Source of the DNA: Bryoerythrophyllum caledonicum
Taxonomy: Eukaryota > Streptophyta > Bryopsida > Pottiales > Pottiaceae
Length of the DNA: 64,000 nt
Assembly (NCBI GenBank): GCA_963971425.1
Contig: OZ020515.1
Span: forward strand, 8,820,291 to 8,884,290
Direction of reading: 5' to 3'
Shown: piece after piece, positions 1-10,992 of the stretch
How the letters are laid out: every line of letters starts with the position of its first letter
Numbering within the stretch: the first letter of the stretch is position 1
The notes under the pieces: generated by a model
The model's database searches: none
What the model was told of the DNA's origin: nothing
Seen by the model: the letters and a program-made list of their open reading frames with translations, nothing else
Made by a program: the position numbers and the translations under genes

Positions 1-120
1 GAGGAGAGAGTAGTTCTATACTACTAAATCTATGTCTGGTGGACATTGCTTTAGTGGTGGAACGAACAAACACTTTATTCACTCCTACCCCCTCAAGTGA
101 GGACCCGAGTTCTTCTTCTT
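1..120 (+). mobile_element. 3' end of a non-LTR-type retroelement, cut by the window edge
   Basis: The segment matches the 3' untranslated end of the retroelement at 14,880-15,031. Both share the block GTGGAACGAACA..ACTTTATTCAC, then an imperfect hairpin (about 88-112), then a short TTC tail. Only the 3' end is inside the window. Transposon class is inferred from the shared 3' end and the 3' simple-repeat tail. Confidence 0.6.
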
Positions 121-1862
121 TTGTAAAGGAATATGATAGATACTTGCTTTTTAAAAGTAGCAATTCTTTACTATCTCTTTTAATGTAATCTTAGACACTT
201 TCCATCCATATTTCAGCTACAACAGAAAACAGATCTTTAATAGAATATAGACAAACGAAAGTCCAAAAATAGTGGTTGGCTGCCAGCCGAGAGCTGCTAA
301 AGCGTCTTATCAATAATCTTCTAAAGTGCCTAACTCACTCATTTTCTATCCAAATGGAGAATATGAGATGTTTTTTGGCATCTACAAAAATGTAGATGTC
401 AAAAAACACCTCATAAGCTTGATTTGGACAAAACTTGAGTAAGTTATGACCGTTTGAAATTTTCATACGAAGAGAAGTATCGGGTGGCAGCCGATAAGAA
501 TTCAGAGTCTATCGGTCCACAAATGGTGATTTTGTCCTAATTTTGTTAAATATCCGTTATAAGTGTCTAGTATATATTTTTAAAAATTCAATAGAACGGG
601 TCCAAAAACAAACCAATATTTTTTAGTAATTCAAATTTTCAATGAAATATTATTTATAAATACATATGATTATGCATGAGACACTCAAATAATACCTGGG
701 AAGATGGACTACACATCAGCTAATAACCAAATGGTTCAAATTATTACTCGTAAAATATCCTTTTGGTACTTTTGGAGCCCTAGATTTATTGCTAATTAAG
801 TAGTTTGAGTTTTTAAAAATGCTCTACTAGCTCTAGAAATAACAATCATTTCAAAAGTAAGTTTTGACTTCATTGTTTTAAAGTTATGGCCACTTTTCTC
901 ATACACTATATTCAACTAGTCAACCTTTGATGTCTAAATAGACAATTTATAAAATATATAACAAATAAAACTCCATAGAAACATACGTGATGTAAAGAAG
1001 AGCATATATACTACAACAACTTCACCTTGATGATCACTTTTGGTGGAGAATTTTACATGGGTCTGGAGTCGATATTGAAAGAAGCACTTCATTGGTCTAC
1101 TTCATTGTCCTTAATTGCTTCTCAAGGACCATTACAACATGCTTTTATTTGAACAAACATAACTCCAACATCATAGTTTAAGTTCAATTTTTGTGATGAA
1201 TATCATATAACAAGGGCTATGAAGCACAATTAGTCAAGGATTGTTTGAAGACTTTTTTTTTCTACATACATTTTAATGTGTAGAAAGAAAATTCCTCGCG
1301 CTCTTGAACAAAGTTTTGGTTTCCATTATGGTCCAACCCAAATCCTAATACAAAATTAATGAAAAAGTATTATAATCTAAACCCTTGAAGCTCTTAGTAT
1401 TGTGAAGTAGCATTAAGAGAAGGTATTTGTGAAAGCAACATATGGCTGGTGAAAACACCATACGCCCATGCCAACTTGAGTTGGCTTTCTGGTACAATGT
1501 TCCCAGGCTAGTGGGATGGTTGAAAAGCTCAAAAAGTTTTTTATACACTATTCAAAACAATCTTGAAAGGAAGATAACAATACATGAGAGGATTGTGACA
1601 CTATTATAACTAGTGACAATGTAAAGCAAATATTACACTATTGAAGGAATAATAGCATTGTCAAGTGAGATAGTAAACATAGTACTTGATTGGTCTTAAG
1701 AACAAAATTTTACATGCGAATATGACGTTTTCAAGAATGACAAAAAGACTAGTGTGAAGCCAAAATAACTCACTTTCTACAATTTTATTTGGTGAAATTC
1801 CTTAGGCATGAGTTCCTCCATTAGGACAAATGGTTGTATTAACTCTTTAAGAAATCTAAGTA
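121..1862. other. AT-rich intergenic DNA without a recognised gene
   Basis: No reading frame here resembles a known protein and no RNA gene was recognised. The only structure noted is the short hairpin at 362-416. Confidence 0.5.
362..416. repeat. Short inverted repeat (hairpin)
   Basis: Arms of about 25 bp (362-386 and 391-416) are reverse complements with one or two mismatches around a 4-base loop. It could be a very small foldback element or an RNA hairpin. No function is assigned. Confidence 0.6.
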
Positions 1863-2575
1863 TGGCACATTTACACTATTTGCAAGTTTTCAAAACAACT
1901 TTTGACATTTCTTTGGACACTTCACACTGAATAGTGTCAAATTTAGTGTGTTAAAAACAACCTCATTTGTACTACACCAAACCATCAACCCTTAAACGCT
2001 CCAATGTGCCGCTATGACCTTAGTACTATTCTACATGTACGGTGTTGTGTTTGAACTTGAAAAGGTTGAGATACTGAAATGACCTGCAAATGAAAGATGT
2101 TAGTTGAAGAATCTTCAATCCAAAAGGTGTATTGGTCGTGCTAAGGTGTAATACATGTTTTGAACTATATAGAACAAAATGAATGACCGTGTATACGGTC
2201 CCCATGGGTCATTTAAGGGTTTACCCTTAAACAACCCCAAGGGAATCGTAAATACAGGCACATATTTTCCATTGCAGAGTTCAAAACATGTATTACAGCT
2301 TAGCACGACCAATACACCTTTTGGATTGAAGATCCTTCAGCTGACATCTTTTATTTGTAGGTCATTTCAATATCTCAACCTTTTCATGTTCAAATACAAC
2401 GCCGTACATGAAGAATAGTACTAAGGTCATAGCGGCACATTGGGGCGTTGATGGTTTGGTGTAGTACTAAAGAGGTTGTTTTTAACACACTAAATTTGAC
2501 ACTATTTAATGTGAAATGTCCAAAGGAATGTCCAAAATTGTGTTACAAACTTGTGAATAGTGTAAATGTGCCAAA
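1863..2575. repeat. Large palindrome built from two inverted copies of a TTAA-type MITE and its flanks
   Basis: About 355 bp on each side of a centre near 2,220 are inverted copies of one another. The inner parts (about 1,985-2,215 and 2,225-2,455) belong to the small dispersed repeat also seen at 47,773, 55,995, 56,845 and 60,333. The outer parts (for example 1,863-1,980 and 2,460-2,575) are inverted as well, so flanking DNA was included. Part of the same repeat reappears in direct orientation at 2,586-2,655. Confidence 0.75.
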
Positions 2576-2655
2576 TTTGGATTATCATGTTGAAATACGA
2601 CACCGTACAATGTAGAAGAGTACTAAGGACATAGAGGCACATTGGGGCGTTCAAG

Positions 2656-2826
2656 GGTGTACTCACGATGGTGAGTTACTAATAATCCGGATGCGGTTAT
2701 TGATCGGAGGCAGTAGAGGGCTTGAAGAGGCTCCAGAGCTGCCATGCAAGTGTTGACGAGCCGTAACGGTTGAAGTCTTCTCCTCCGAGAACAGATGCGC
2801 TGCAGTTGCTCTGAAAGATCAGCAGC
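2656..2826. other. DNA upstream of NME7 copy 1; possible gene fragment on the minus strand
   Basis: This sequence is unique to copy 1; copies 2 and 3 have a different upstream region. The minus strand has an open frame (2,623-2,844) with a helical, Arg/Leu-rich stretch that could be a captured exon, but I do not recognise a family. It probably contains the copy 1 promoter, although no clear TATA box was found. Confidence 0.25.
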
Positions 2827-2933
2827 CTTTTGCACTCTCATCACTTCATCACATGAAGAAGCTGGAGAACACTTGAATCCTTTCAGCTTGAAAACGACTT
2901 GAGCGACGATTTCTGCTAGCGTGCCGGCAAACT

Positions 2934-5900
2934 ATGGTAATTTCTCCGATCTCCAGGACTGGTCTGATGAAACTGCTGCGACTTGTGAGTGACGACGTGC
3001 TTTCGTTCAGGACATCAAGAATGACGGAGCACGGTACGCTTTCCAGGTGCGGTGGACGGATCCCAGGAATCAGATTGTATGGAAGTACCAGTTCATGTAC
3101 CACACCTCCGACAGATCCATTGAGATGGTGCGTCAGTTGCTCTATCCTCAATGCATCATGTTTCGGTGGCTATGATTTAGATGTAGTTGCAAGAATTTGG
3201 ATGAGAAGACTCGTTTCTTCTGTATATCAAACTGGAACACCGAATCCGCCTCAACAAAACAGAACCTTAGCTGGTTTCAGTCTTGAGACCAGTTTTTTTG
3301 AAGTTCTCCCCTGCTCCTGCCACCAACAGATGTGTCTTTTTTCAATCACATGTTTTGCTACAGCGTCGATCCAGTGCCGTAATACATAACGAGCTGAATG
3401 TATGATTGACGGAGTTTATGAGAGTCTGAGGTAAAAATGGGCGACATGTTTCATGGTCTAGTGAATTGAATTCCATACGATGAATCGTTTGCTTTGCCAT
3501 TCAGTCCAAGGTAGAATCTGAAATTAGCAGAGTGGATCATTGCCTCGATCTGGGAAGGAGTGACCCTGAGTGTAGTCATTCAAACACGAGTTCCTTCATG
3601 AGCTGATTCATCTGCACACTTGTGAAATGCAGTACGATATGAAGAACCAGAAAACGTTTCTGGGAAGAGTAGCCTACCCGGACTTGACTCTGGAGCAGCT
3701 GTACATCGGGAGCACCATCTTGGTCTACTCGCGACAGCTTTTCATTGAGGACTTCGGCGATGACTTCACAAGGAAGAACCTACGAGGGCTGCAGGAAACG
3801 TAAACCTTCATACCTCGACTTGCTCAGCTTGTGTCTGATCTTGACGCGGGATTCAAAGTTGCTGGCCTCAGTAGTTACTTAGATTGTGTGAATGACCTGC
3901 ATCGTGCGTAAACCAGGACCCTGGCCATGATCAAGCCAGATGCGATCCAGCATACCGGACGGATCTTGGAGTGCATCACCTCGAATGGACTTCTGGTGAA
4001 GAACCTGCGCATGTGCCAGCTCTCGCTTGCGCAGGCGGAGGAGCTCTACACCTCTCACCGGGGAAAGCCCTTCTTCCAGTAAGAATTGCTGACATTTCAC
4101 AAACCAGGCTTCATCGAGATCACGGACAGTAACCAAATCATCGATGTGGACCACGCAGGTGCCTCACTCAGCTGATTGCGAGTGGACCGATCGTCGCCAT
4201 GGAACTGGTCGGTGAAAATGCGCTCTACAGGTTGCGACTGTTACTTGGTAAGAACCATCTTCACTTCAACCCCTCCGGATAATCAAGGGATGCTCGTCGA
4301 AGGGAGTTATGTGCAGGTACATTACGTTATGAAGAGTTGTTCGCCTGATGAAGCTAGAGATTCGGAAGAAGCTAGCTCACAGATAGACTGGTTCTGGATT
4401 CATGCAAGGTCCTACAAGCCCCGAAGTAGGAAGGATGAAGGCACCCTCGTCGATTCGTGCCCAGTTCGGCTCGGATTGCACGAGAAACGCCTGTCATGGA
4501 TCAGATTCGCACGAGGCGGCGCGTCTGGTATCGTCAGATCCTCTTCGAGACTACTGCATCCATACCATGTGTGCATATGAAGTGGTTGCTTACTGACAGT
4601 CATACATGAGTGGCTCTTTTGCAGGAGACATGCTTTTTCTTCATCAATCGTAAGCTTGGAATGTGCGCTCGGTTCCGGAACTGCAGCGTCGCAATTGTAA
4701 AACCACATGCCGTGACGGCAGGTGATGTCTGATCTTGTGAGAGAAAACATCGCACGCAATTGTAGCTGCAGTCAATTTGCCTGAAATACTAACCGATGCT
4801 GTTGTTTTTTGCACAGTTTTTGAAATTAGGGGCATGTAACATAGCACGTATTACATTGCACTCGCGAGGAATCCCAGCTGAAAAATGCGTGAACATGCAT
4901 AATTCGAGATGAGATGGCATTGCACGACCACATGAGATAGTACATTCTGTGGTCTTTGTCCATGTAAGTCCATTTACAGAACAACCAGTCATGAGTTGGT
5001 CAAGAGTTGCTGATAGTGAGTACTATTATTCATACAGGAAGTGCGGGGGCAATCATAAGCCGCGTCATGGAGAACTTCGACGTCACAGCCATAGAACTGG
5101 CCCATTTCTCAAGGGCAAATGCGATGGAATTCCTCGAAGTGTACCGAGGGATTGTGCCAGACTTCCTCGTAACGTGCTCACCATCTACTCCTTTTTGAAG
5201 AGTACAAGACATGAATGGGTGCATGTTGTGTGTGATCTGACACGAGGTCTTTCTGGCCTTGATCCATTCAGGCCATGACGTTCGAGCTCGAGTCCGGAGC
5301 TTTCATAGCCATGGAGGTCGTGGACAAGCACAATCCTTGCACAAACCCCGTGAACAAGTTGCGGGAGCTGTGCGGACCTGCGGACCCTTGCATTGCACGC
5401 CCTCTTCGGCCTGACACCATCCGTGCCGAGTTCGGAATCAACAAGGTACGTTCTCTGCCTCCTGCACCCCAGCTTCACCACTCAACTTGCAGTTCCCAGG
5501 AGAGCGTCTCATGCATGTTCAACAAGTCCAGCTTCGGAACGACAGATCAAAACTTCTTCCCTCTTTGCAGTGACTAGGGACATCCAAAAGCAGCCAAGAT
5601 ATTATGGGGCATACAGGATGCGTCCACGGATCTAACGATCATTGCAACCATGTAGTTCAACATGCATGTAGAATCTAATCACTAAGACTTTAGCTTTCTT
5701 ACAAATAGACCTGTTTTCGACACTCTGAACTTGACACTTTGAGGTGTCAAAACGAAGACTTGTGGAAAACTTGTGATAGGATATAACTGTAGTGAGTCAA
5801 AAACAGCCCCATTTGTACTGGAGATCAGTTAGTGAACTCTACCTGTTATGAAGGTAAAATTCTCCCAGCAGAATCCCAAGGTGCTTCTGGTCGAACACTG

Positions 5901-6300
5901 GCTGCACCGAGATCAAGTATCTATCTGCCTGGCAATTGATGTTCTGGATTAGCGTGACGTGCACGAACAAACTTCAGTCTGACGCGGTGAAGCTGACCGT
6001 GGAATCATATTACAGGTGAGGAACGCCATCCACTGCACGGATCTGGAAGACGACGGCGAGCTGGAGTCGCAGTACATCTTCATGCACGAGTACGAGCGAG
6101 AGCCCTCCAAAGCGGTGGTGATTCCCAAAGCCGACGCCTCGTGCATACAACCCTCTGCGCCCGACTCTGCTTCTGACCAAGTCTCTAGTTCCTCCAGGAG
6201 CAGCAGCTCCTCCGGGACGTGCTCCGGCACATCCTCCTCCTGTTCGTCCTCCCAAAGCGACCGAGGTGTCCCGCATCCCAAACTCAATTGCCGCGCTTGA
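2934..6300 (+). CDS. NME7: NME7 / nucleoside diphosphate kinase 7, copy 1 (ten exons)
   Basis: Flagellar NDK-family protein with an N-terminal DM10 domain and two NDK domains; in other eukaryotes NME7 is a ciliary microtubule inner protein and binds the gamma-tubulin complex. Exons read: 2934-2936 (start ATG only), 3011-3127, 3633-3799, 3917-4078, 4159-4247, 4409-4527, 4625-4721, 5038-5168, 5272-5445, 6016-6300. All junctions are GT-AG and the phases join without a break, giving 447 residues. DM10 covers about residues 8-95. NDK A starts at TLAMIKPDA (about 97), with catalytic-type His209 in NACHGSDS. NDK B starts near VAIVKPHA (about 238), with His359 in NAIHCTD. The start was chosen because it gives a 74-bp intron and a family-like N terminus. 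The Ser-rich tail (about 53 residues longer than copy 3) is unusual. Exon 6 uses an AAG acceptor where copies 2 and 3 have CAG. Confidence 0.92.
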
Positions 6301-6342
6301 CGCAACGAAGAAGAAGAAGAAGAACAGCTTCAATCTGGCGTG

Positions 6343-6348
6343 AATAAA
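6343..6348 (+). promoter_or_regulatory. Polyadenylation signal AATAAA of NME7 copy 1
   Basis: A canonical AATAAA lies 43 bp after the predicted stop. It also overlaps the stop of an alternative frame that ends KKKKKNSFNLA. Copy 2 has the same hexamer at 19,890-19,895; copy 3 has AATGAA. Confidence 0.5.
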
Positions 6349-6382
6349 GTGTCTGAATGAGGACGAGAGTAGTGCCTTTCGT

Positions 6383-6432
6383 CCAGTGAGAAGGTAGACT
6401 AGACAGATGAAGGTCGTCTACCTTCTCACTGG
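6383..6432 (+). repeat. 17-bp perfect inverted repeat behind NME7 copy 1
   Basis: 6383-6399 and 6416-6432 are perfect reverse complements around a 16-base loop. After a 3-base bulge the stem extends by a further TGCCTTT/AAAGGCA pairing. It is kept in copies 2 (19,930-19,979) and 3 (about 33,472-33,521). It could fold in the 3' UTR or mark an old insertion end. Confidence 0.7.
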
Positions 6433-6463
6433 AAAGGCAGTAAGCTGATTAGTAACCAAAGGT

Positions 6464-6690
6464 AGTCTCTGCAGCTCAAGGAATGAGAACGGGGAACTCA
6501 AGGGAACGGAGAGTGGGAACAACCACAAAAGCGGGATATACCCCACATCGTTTGCAAAAGTATGTTCTGAGAGGTATAAATACAGAAACGAGAAAGGAAT
6601 ATTCTGTCTTTTCGGAGACATGTAAATTTGGTGCGGACCCGAAAAAGGGGCCAGAACCTTTTTGCCCAAGAATGCTATTTTTTGCACCTA
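6464..6690 (+). repeat. Dispersed TATA-bearing repeat (MRS2-upstream type)
   Basis: About 210 bp, running from GCTCAAGGAATGAGAACG to GGGGCCAGAACC. It is also found at 16,070-16,268, 20,011-20,237, 29,616-29,814 and 38,288-38,482, and in diverged inverted form at 59,690-59,885 upstream of the real MRS2 gene. It contains TATAAATA (6575-6582), so it may act as a promoter. Confidence 0.75.
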
Positions 6691-6864
6691 AAGGCTGAGG
6701 CAATTTTGTGGGTTTTGTGGGCTTTTAGGGTTTTGTGGGTTGTGTGGGATTTGTCGGTTTTGTAGATTTTGAGGGGTTTTATAGGTTTTGTGGGTTTTGT
6801 AGATTTTGTGGGTTTTTGTAGGTTTTGAGGGATTTTGTACGTTTTGTGGGATTTGTGGGTTGTC
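6691..6864 (+). repeat. GT-rich minisatellite (TTTTGTGGG / TTTTGTAGG units)
   Basis: Irregular tandem units of 9-10 bp lie between the TATA-bearing repeat and the MRS2 fragment. Copy 2 has it at 20,238-20,411; shorter versions are at 16,269-16,340, 29,815-29,887 and 38,483-38,594. Confidence 0.8.
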
Positions 6865-7243
6865 TGGGTTTGCGCGTTTGGCAGAGATGGTTTTGTTGGG
6901 TCGCGTGAGGCCATTTGAGGACGTGCCATCGGTGTGAGCGAGAGCATGCCTCTTTTGGGGTTGTGGGTATTTGCTTGTGGCGGTTGTGGTGAGAGTTCGA
7001 GCGGGGGTTTGAGCTTGGGAATTGGGGGAAGATGGTAACTTTGAAGGCGAGGTTGATGCGGTTGGGGGCTGCTGGGCCATTGGAGGCGCTTTGAGGCGGG
7101 GAAGGGGCGGCATGGGGAGTTGCTGAAGCGGCCACCGTTCCAGGGGATGGAGGGCGGGTTGGTGAAGGAGCGGTGCGGTCGTGGATCCAAAATCGATTTG
7201 TGCGGGAACACGCACATTCTGGAGGTGGACAAGGCGTCGTCGA
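6865..7243 (+). pseudogene. MRS2 5'UTR/exon 1 fragment (copy 1)
   Basis: Reads in the same order as the reverse complement of 58,680-58,250: the 5' leader with GCGCCATCGGTGTGA-like sequence, the start region (ATG at 7032, giving MVTLKARL where MRS2 has MADLKARL) and the beginning of exon 1 up to the GCGGGAACACGCA and GACAAGGCGTCGT blocks. The frame soon stops at TGA, so no MRS2 protein is made. At about 7,244 it passes directly into NME7 intron sequence. It is a captured or duplicated gene fragment. Confidence 0.85.
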
Positions 7244-8690
7244 TTACATTGCACCCGTGTTGAATCCCAGTTGAAAATTTGGGTTATTGAAATGCGTGCA
7301 CAATTCAAGTCGAGTCGATGGCATTGCACGACCATCTGACATACAAGCTCATTTTATAGTCTTTGTCCTTGTAAGTCCATTTACAGAACAACCAGTCATG
7401 AGCTGGTCAAGAGTTGTTGATAGTGAGTACTATTATTCATACAAGAAGTGCGGGGGCAATCATAAGCCGCGTCATGGAGAACTTCGACGTCACAGCCATG
7501 GAACTGGCCCATTTCTCAAGGGCAAATGCGACAGAATTCCCCCAAGTGTACCGAGGCATTGTTCCAGTCTTCCTCGTAACGTGGCTCACCATCCATATGT
7601 GTTGATTCTCTTAACCCCTAGAGGACCAAATCTCCTTCGGGGGGATTTCTGATTTTGGGCAGGTTCCTAAAATTCGAAAAAAAATCCTTTTTCTCTAAAT
7701 ATTTTATTCTAGAATGCCTGTGATAAGAGCTTCGTGGAGATTATTTTATTTTATTTTTTGGATTTGTAGTTTGAAAGTTAGTACCACTTAAAGCCAAAAG
7801 TGGGGACTCCCGGCACCTCCAAAATTTTGGACAAAAGTTTCTATTGACATTGAGATTTTCCACACATATAAAGAATATTTACTTCTTAGGAAATTTTCAA
7901 AAAAAATTCTTGTCTTTAGAGTAAAAAGGCATTTTATTCCAAGTCAAACATTTTCACACATTGTTGGGCAACTGGGGGAAAAAATTCATCTTTTCTACAT
8001 AAAACCTAGAGATCTTCATATTTTTCACCTTTTATTTTTTCAAAAACAATATGTGGTGAAAACCTTCTTAATGACCGTTTGGATTATCATTTGAATACAT
8101 ACGGAGTTCACAAAAAAATAAAACGTGAAATGGCAATTTTTGAACCTCCACTCCTTGCACACTTGTTTTGAATATGCTACACCCCTTTTTTACCTTTAAA
8201 AATTGGTGTGCTGGGAAATGACATCATGCTCAAGACAATGGTAAAAGATTTAGACCTTGTACAATGCAAAAACATGATACAAAGTGAAGTCAAAGTCCGC
8301 AGATCTACTCAACGCATGGAAGAAAATGAACCATTGTTTTGACTTTAAACACTAAAGCTATCAATCTGTGCGGTGGATTGCAACCAAAATTTTACGGCAT
8401 GTTTATATAGAAGTCTAATTTAAGATCTTACGGTTGAAAATCCGAAATTCACTTTAAAATGTGATTTTTATGTCTCTTTTTGGCAGTGGCAATTTTGGAC
8501 TGGTTTTAGAGCGAAAGTGGTCGTGGTCCTTCAGGGGTTAAGAAAACAAGAAAGTTGTTTTTCCGCAGAATGTGTGCATGATGTGTACGATCTTACACCT
8601 TGTCTAATTTCTGGCCTACTTCCATTCAGGCCATGACGTTTGAGCTTGATGAGCTTGATGGAATGGGCTCGCGAAGAGATGCTCAAAATG
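7244..8690 (+). pseudogene. NME7 fragment (intron 6, exon 7, start of exon 8), split by a MITE
   Basis: 7244-7450 matches NME7 intron 6. 7451-7585 matches exon 7 (AIISRVMENFDVTAMELAH), with the acceptor changed from CAG to CAA. Intron 7 is interrupted by the TTAA element at 7,611-8,541 and resumes at 8,542. Exon 8 starts at about 8,631 (AMTFELDE) and is lost after a few codons. It is non-functional as NME7, but is fused in sense orientation behind the MRS2 fragment. Confidence 0.85.
7611..8541. mobile_element. TTAA-flanked non-autonomous DNA element 1
   Basis: Starts TTAACCCCTAGAGGACCA and ends TGGTCCTTCAGGGGTTAA, so it has terminal inverted repeats bounded by TTAA on both sides, as in piggyBac-type insertion. 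It has no coding capacity. It sits in an NME7-fragment intron, which fixes its boundaries. It shares internal sequence with the element at 46,477-47,608, for example the GGTGGATTGCAACCAAA block. Confidence 0.75.
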
Positions 8691-8791
8691 ATTCATTTTA
8701 GGAGTCACACATGCATCTGCAACCATCCAAGCATGTGAATCAGATGCAACAGATAAAAAATTGTTGCACAAAATACAACCTGCTACCATAT

Positions 8792-9639
8792 TTAACCCCT
8801 AAAGTCGAAATGGACCCGAATGTGGTCGATCTGACTCTGGTCAGGCTCTCAGTTACTAAATTTAGATCGTATGAAGTTACAATTTTGGAAGGTTGTAGAG
8901 TTTTCCCATACCTTTAAAATGACACCATTCATGCTTCAAAATTCCTCATACTTTAGGAGATATTCACGGTCAAAGTTTGAAAACACTGTTAGGGCATGCT
9001 GAAATCTGCCCAGAACTGCGGTATATGCTCATTTATTCTCAAAATCTGCCCAAAATCAATTAGATCGCAGTAACTTCAGAAATTCACCAAAAATTGAGAG
9101 TTTACTTTTTTTCGAATTTTGTTTTCGTACATGTAAAAGAGGAAGTAAAGCATGATCTCACCGTTTGGATTTTCAATCAGATAATTTTTTACAGGCCTTT
9201 TTAATTGTTGAAAATGGTCATTTGTATTTGTATTTCAGCATACCTCCATGTGAAAAATTAAGCATTTCTTTAGGTTTTATAGGTCCTATGAGGGTAAAAA
9301 TTATATGGACATATTCCTTACTCACATAGGAACAAGAATTTGAAGAGCCTCATGTCAAATTTCCTTTCAAAATTGGTTTTTTTGGCCCCCAAAACATTAG
9401 TTTTCCATTCTACAACAAGGAAAAAATCTTTTTTTTCAACTTTGAACATTACGATCTCACAAATGGAGAGGAATTTGAATCTAAGATTCGGTATGCATGT
9501 ACATGTACAAGTTAGGTACTAGATCTTACGGTTATATACTCGAAAATTTGTCAAAAGTTAAAAATTTCCACCTTGCATTGGAAGAGGCCAGTTTTGAGGG
9601 TTTTTGGCAGTTTTGAGGGCTTTCGACTTTAGGGGTTAA
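8792..9639. mobile_element. TTAA-flanked non-autonomous DNA element 2
   Basis: Bounded by TTAACCCCTAAAGTCGAAA and its inverse TTTCGACTTTAGGGGTTAA. It has the same outer terminus as element 1 but different inner bases, so it is a related subfamily. No coding capacity seen. Confidence 0.75.
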
Positions 9640-9844
9640 GAAGCCACGTATGGTTACGGTTATCACAATGCAGGTGACTTTTGCTATATGACGCACATTC
9701 TCACTTCGACGGGCGTGACCCAAAGTAGTCCCCTAGAGGCTACATCTAAGACCTACTAAATCTTGATAGAAGGACAGGGCAAACATTGTCTACAACCTAA
9801 GCGTCGCTCGCGATGCCTTGAAAATCACTTATTCAGTGAATACA

Positions 9845-10660
9845 TTAAACCCCTAAAGGACCATGGCAATTTTTCCTCAAAAACACTCCAAAATTGCCAT
9901 TTTCAGCACATTCAACACAAAATTATACAAAATCATTTTTTTGAAAATTTAACCGTAGGATCTTGTACTAGACTTGTCTGAGAGTTTGTGGTGAAAATTT
10001 TGGTAAGTTTGATTGCACGGATTGAAAGATATTAGCCTTTGTAGTGCGACATAGTCTCTTTTTCAGGTCATACTTTACACCTTCAACAAACTTCGACCAC
10101 CTTCTATGGCAACTTTTTGCACTACGGGCCGTGAATTTATTGTGTTAACTTGAAAAAATCATGTTAGGCACATGTGCACCAAATTTTAGAAGTAGAAGAG
10201 GTGTAGAAGATGTCCTGAAAAATCCTGCAATGCAACTATGTGTTGAGAATCAACAATACACTTTACATTTTGCATATATCATATCCTTCTCAAATATTTG
10301 AAATTCACAAATCCGTACGGTAGATGCAAAGATCTCAATCTCCTTTCCAAGAGGACATTTTCTTTCTTTTAAATGAACAAAAGCTTGAATTTCTATTGAA
10401 TTTAGAAGCTATTAAAGTTTGGTGACAGTATTTGTGATATGTCACACTAAACTGCTGCAATATTTGTATATGTAAGTGAAAATAAATTGTAACTTTTGAA
10501 CCGTAAGTCGGAATTCTACGAAATTTGTGTCTATGCAAAGCTAATAAAAAAGTGTCCATTCAATAAAAAATCTCAGAAAATAATGCCTAGAATTGAGAAC
10601 GTGGTACCTTACCCAAACTCAAAATGTCCCCCGAGGGGACATTGGTCCTTTAGGGGTTAA
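9845..10660. mobile_element. TTAA-flanked non-autonomous DNA element 3
   Basis: Left end TTAAACCCCTAAAGGACCA (one extra A), right end TGGTCCTTTAGGGGTTAA. It is the third member in a row. The inner end sequence matches element 1 more closely than element 2. Confidence 0.75.
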
Positions 10661-10992
10661 ATACTCTACTCAATAGTTCAAAATGAAGATTGAATAAATT
10701 ACTAGAGACTCACCAAAATTGCGGCCAACTTCCTGATTTATGTGCGCGTGTTGAGATGAAGCTATTTATTCTCTACCTAGTTGTACAAAACCTTCTGGAA
10801 ACGTAGCAGTTGTATTTTTGCCTTGGCTAGGATTTCCACAGACATTGGAGCTGAAGAGTGTGCTTTTTCAATTATCCGTTCCGCTGACGTTCATTTCTCA
10901 TGAACCAGTGCCCAGCTTTTGATAGTACGTACCTCACAGTTTACGCGGTGTGATGTGCAATCATCTCAATGGGTTTCCACATCAAAGTGGGA

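Noticed and set aside
2934-3389. Frame starting MVISPISRTG at NME7 copy 1
   Set aside because: It runs through the first intron and is out of frame with the DM10 exon; splicing directly after the ATG gives a continuous NME7.
6675-7335. Pro/Thr/Lys-rich minus-strand frames (also at 20,222-20,882 and 38,312-38,795)
   Set aside because: Antisense of the GT-rich minisatellite and the MRS2 fragment; the similarity between loci is explained by the duplicated DNA.
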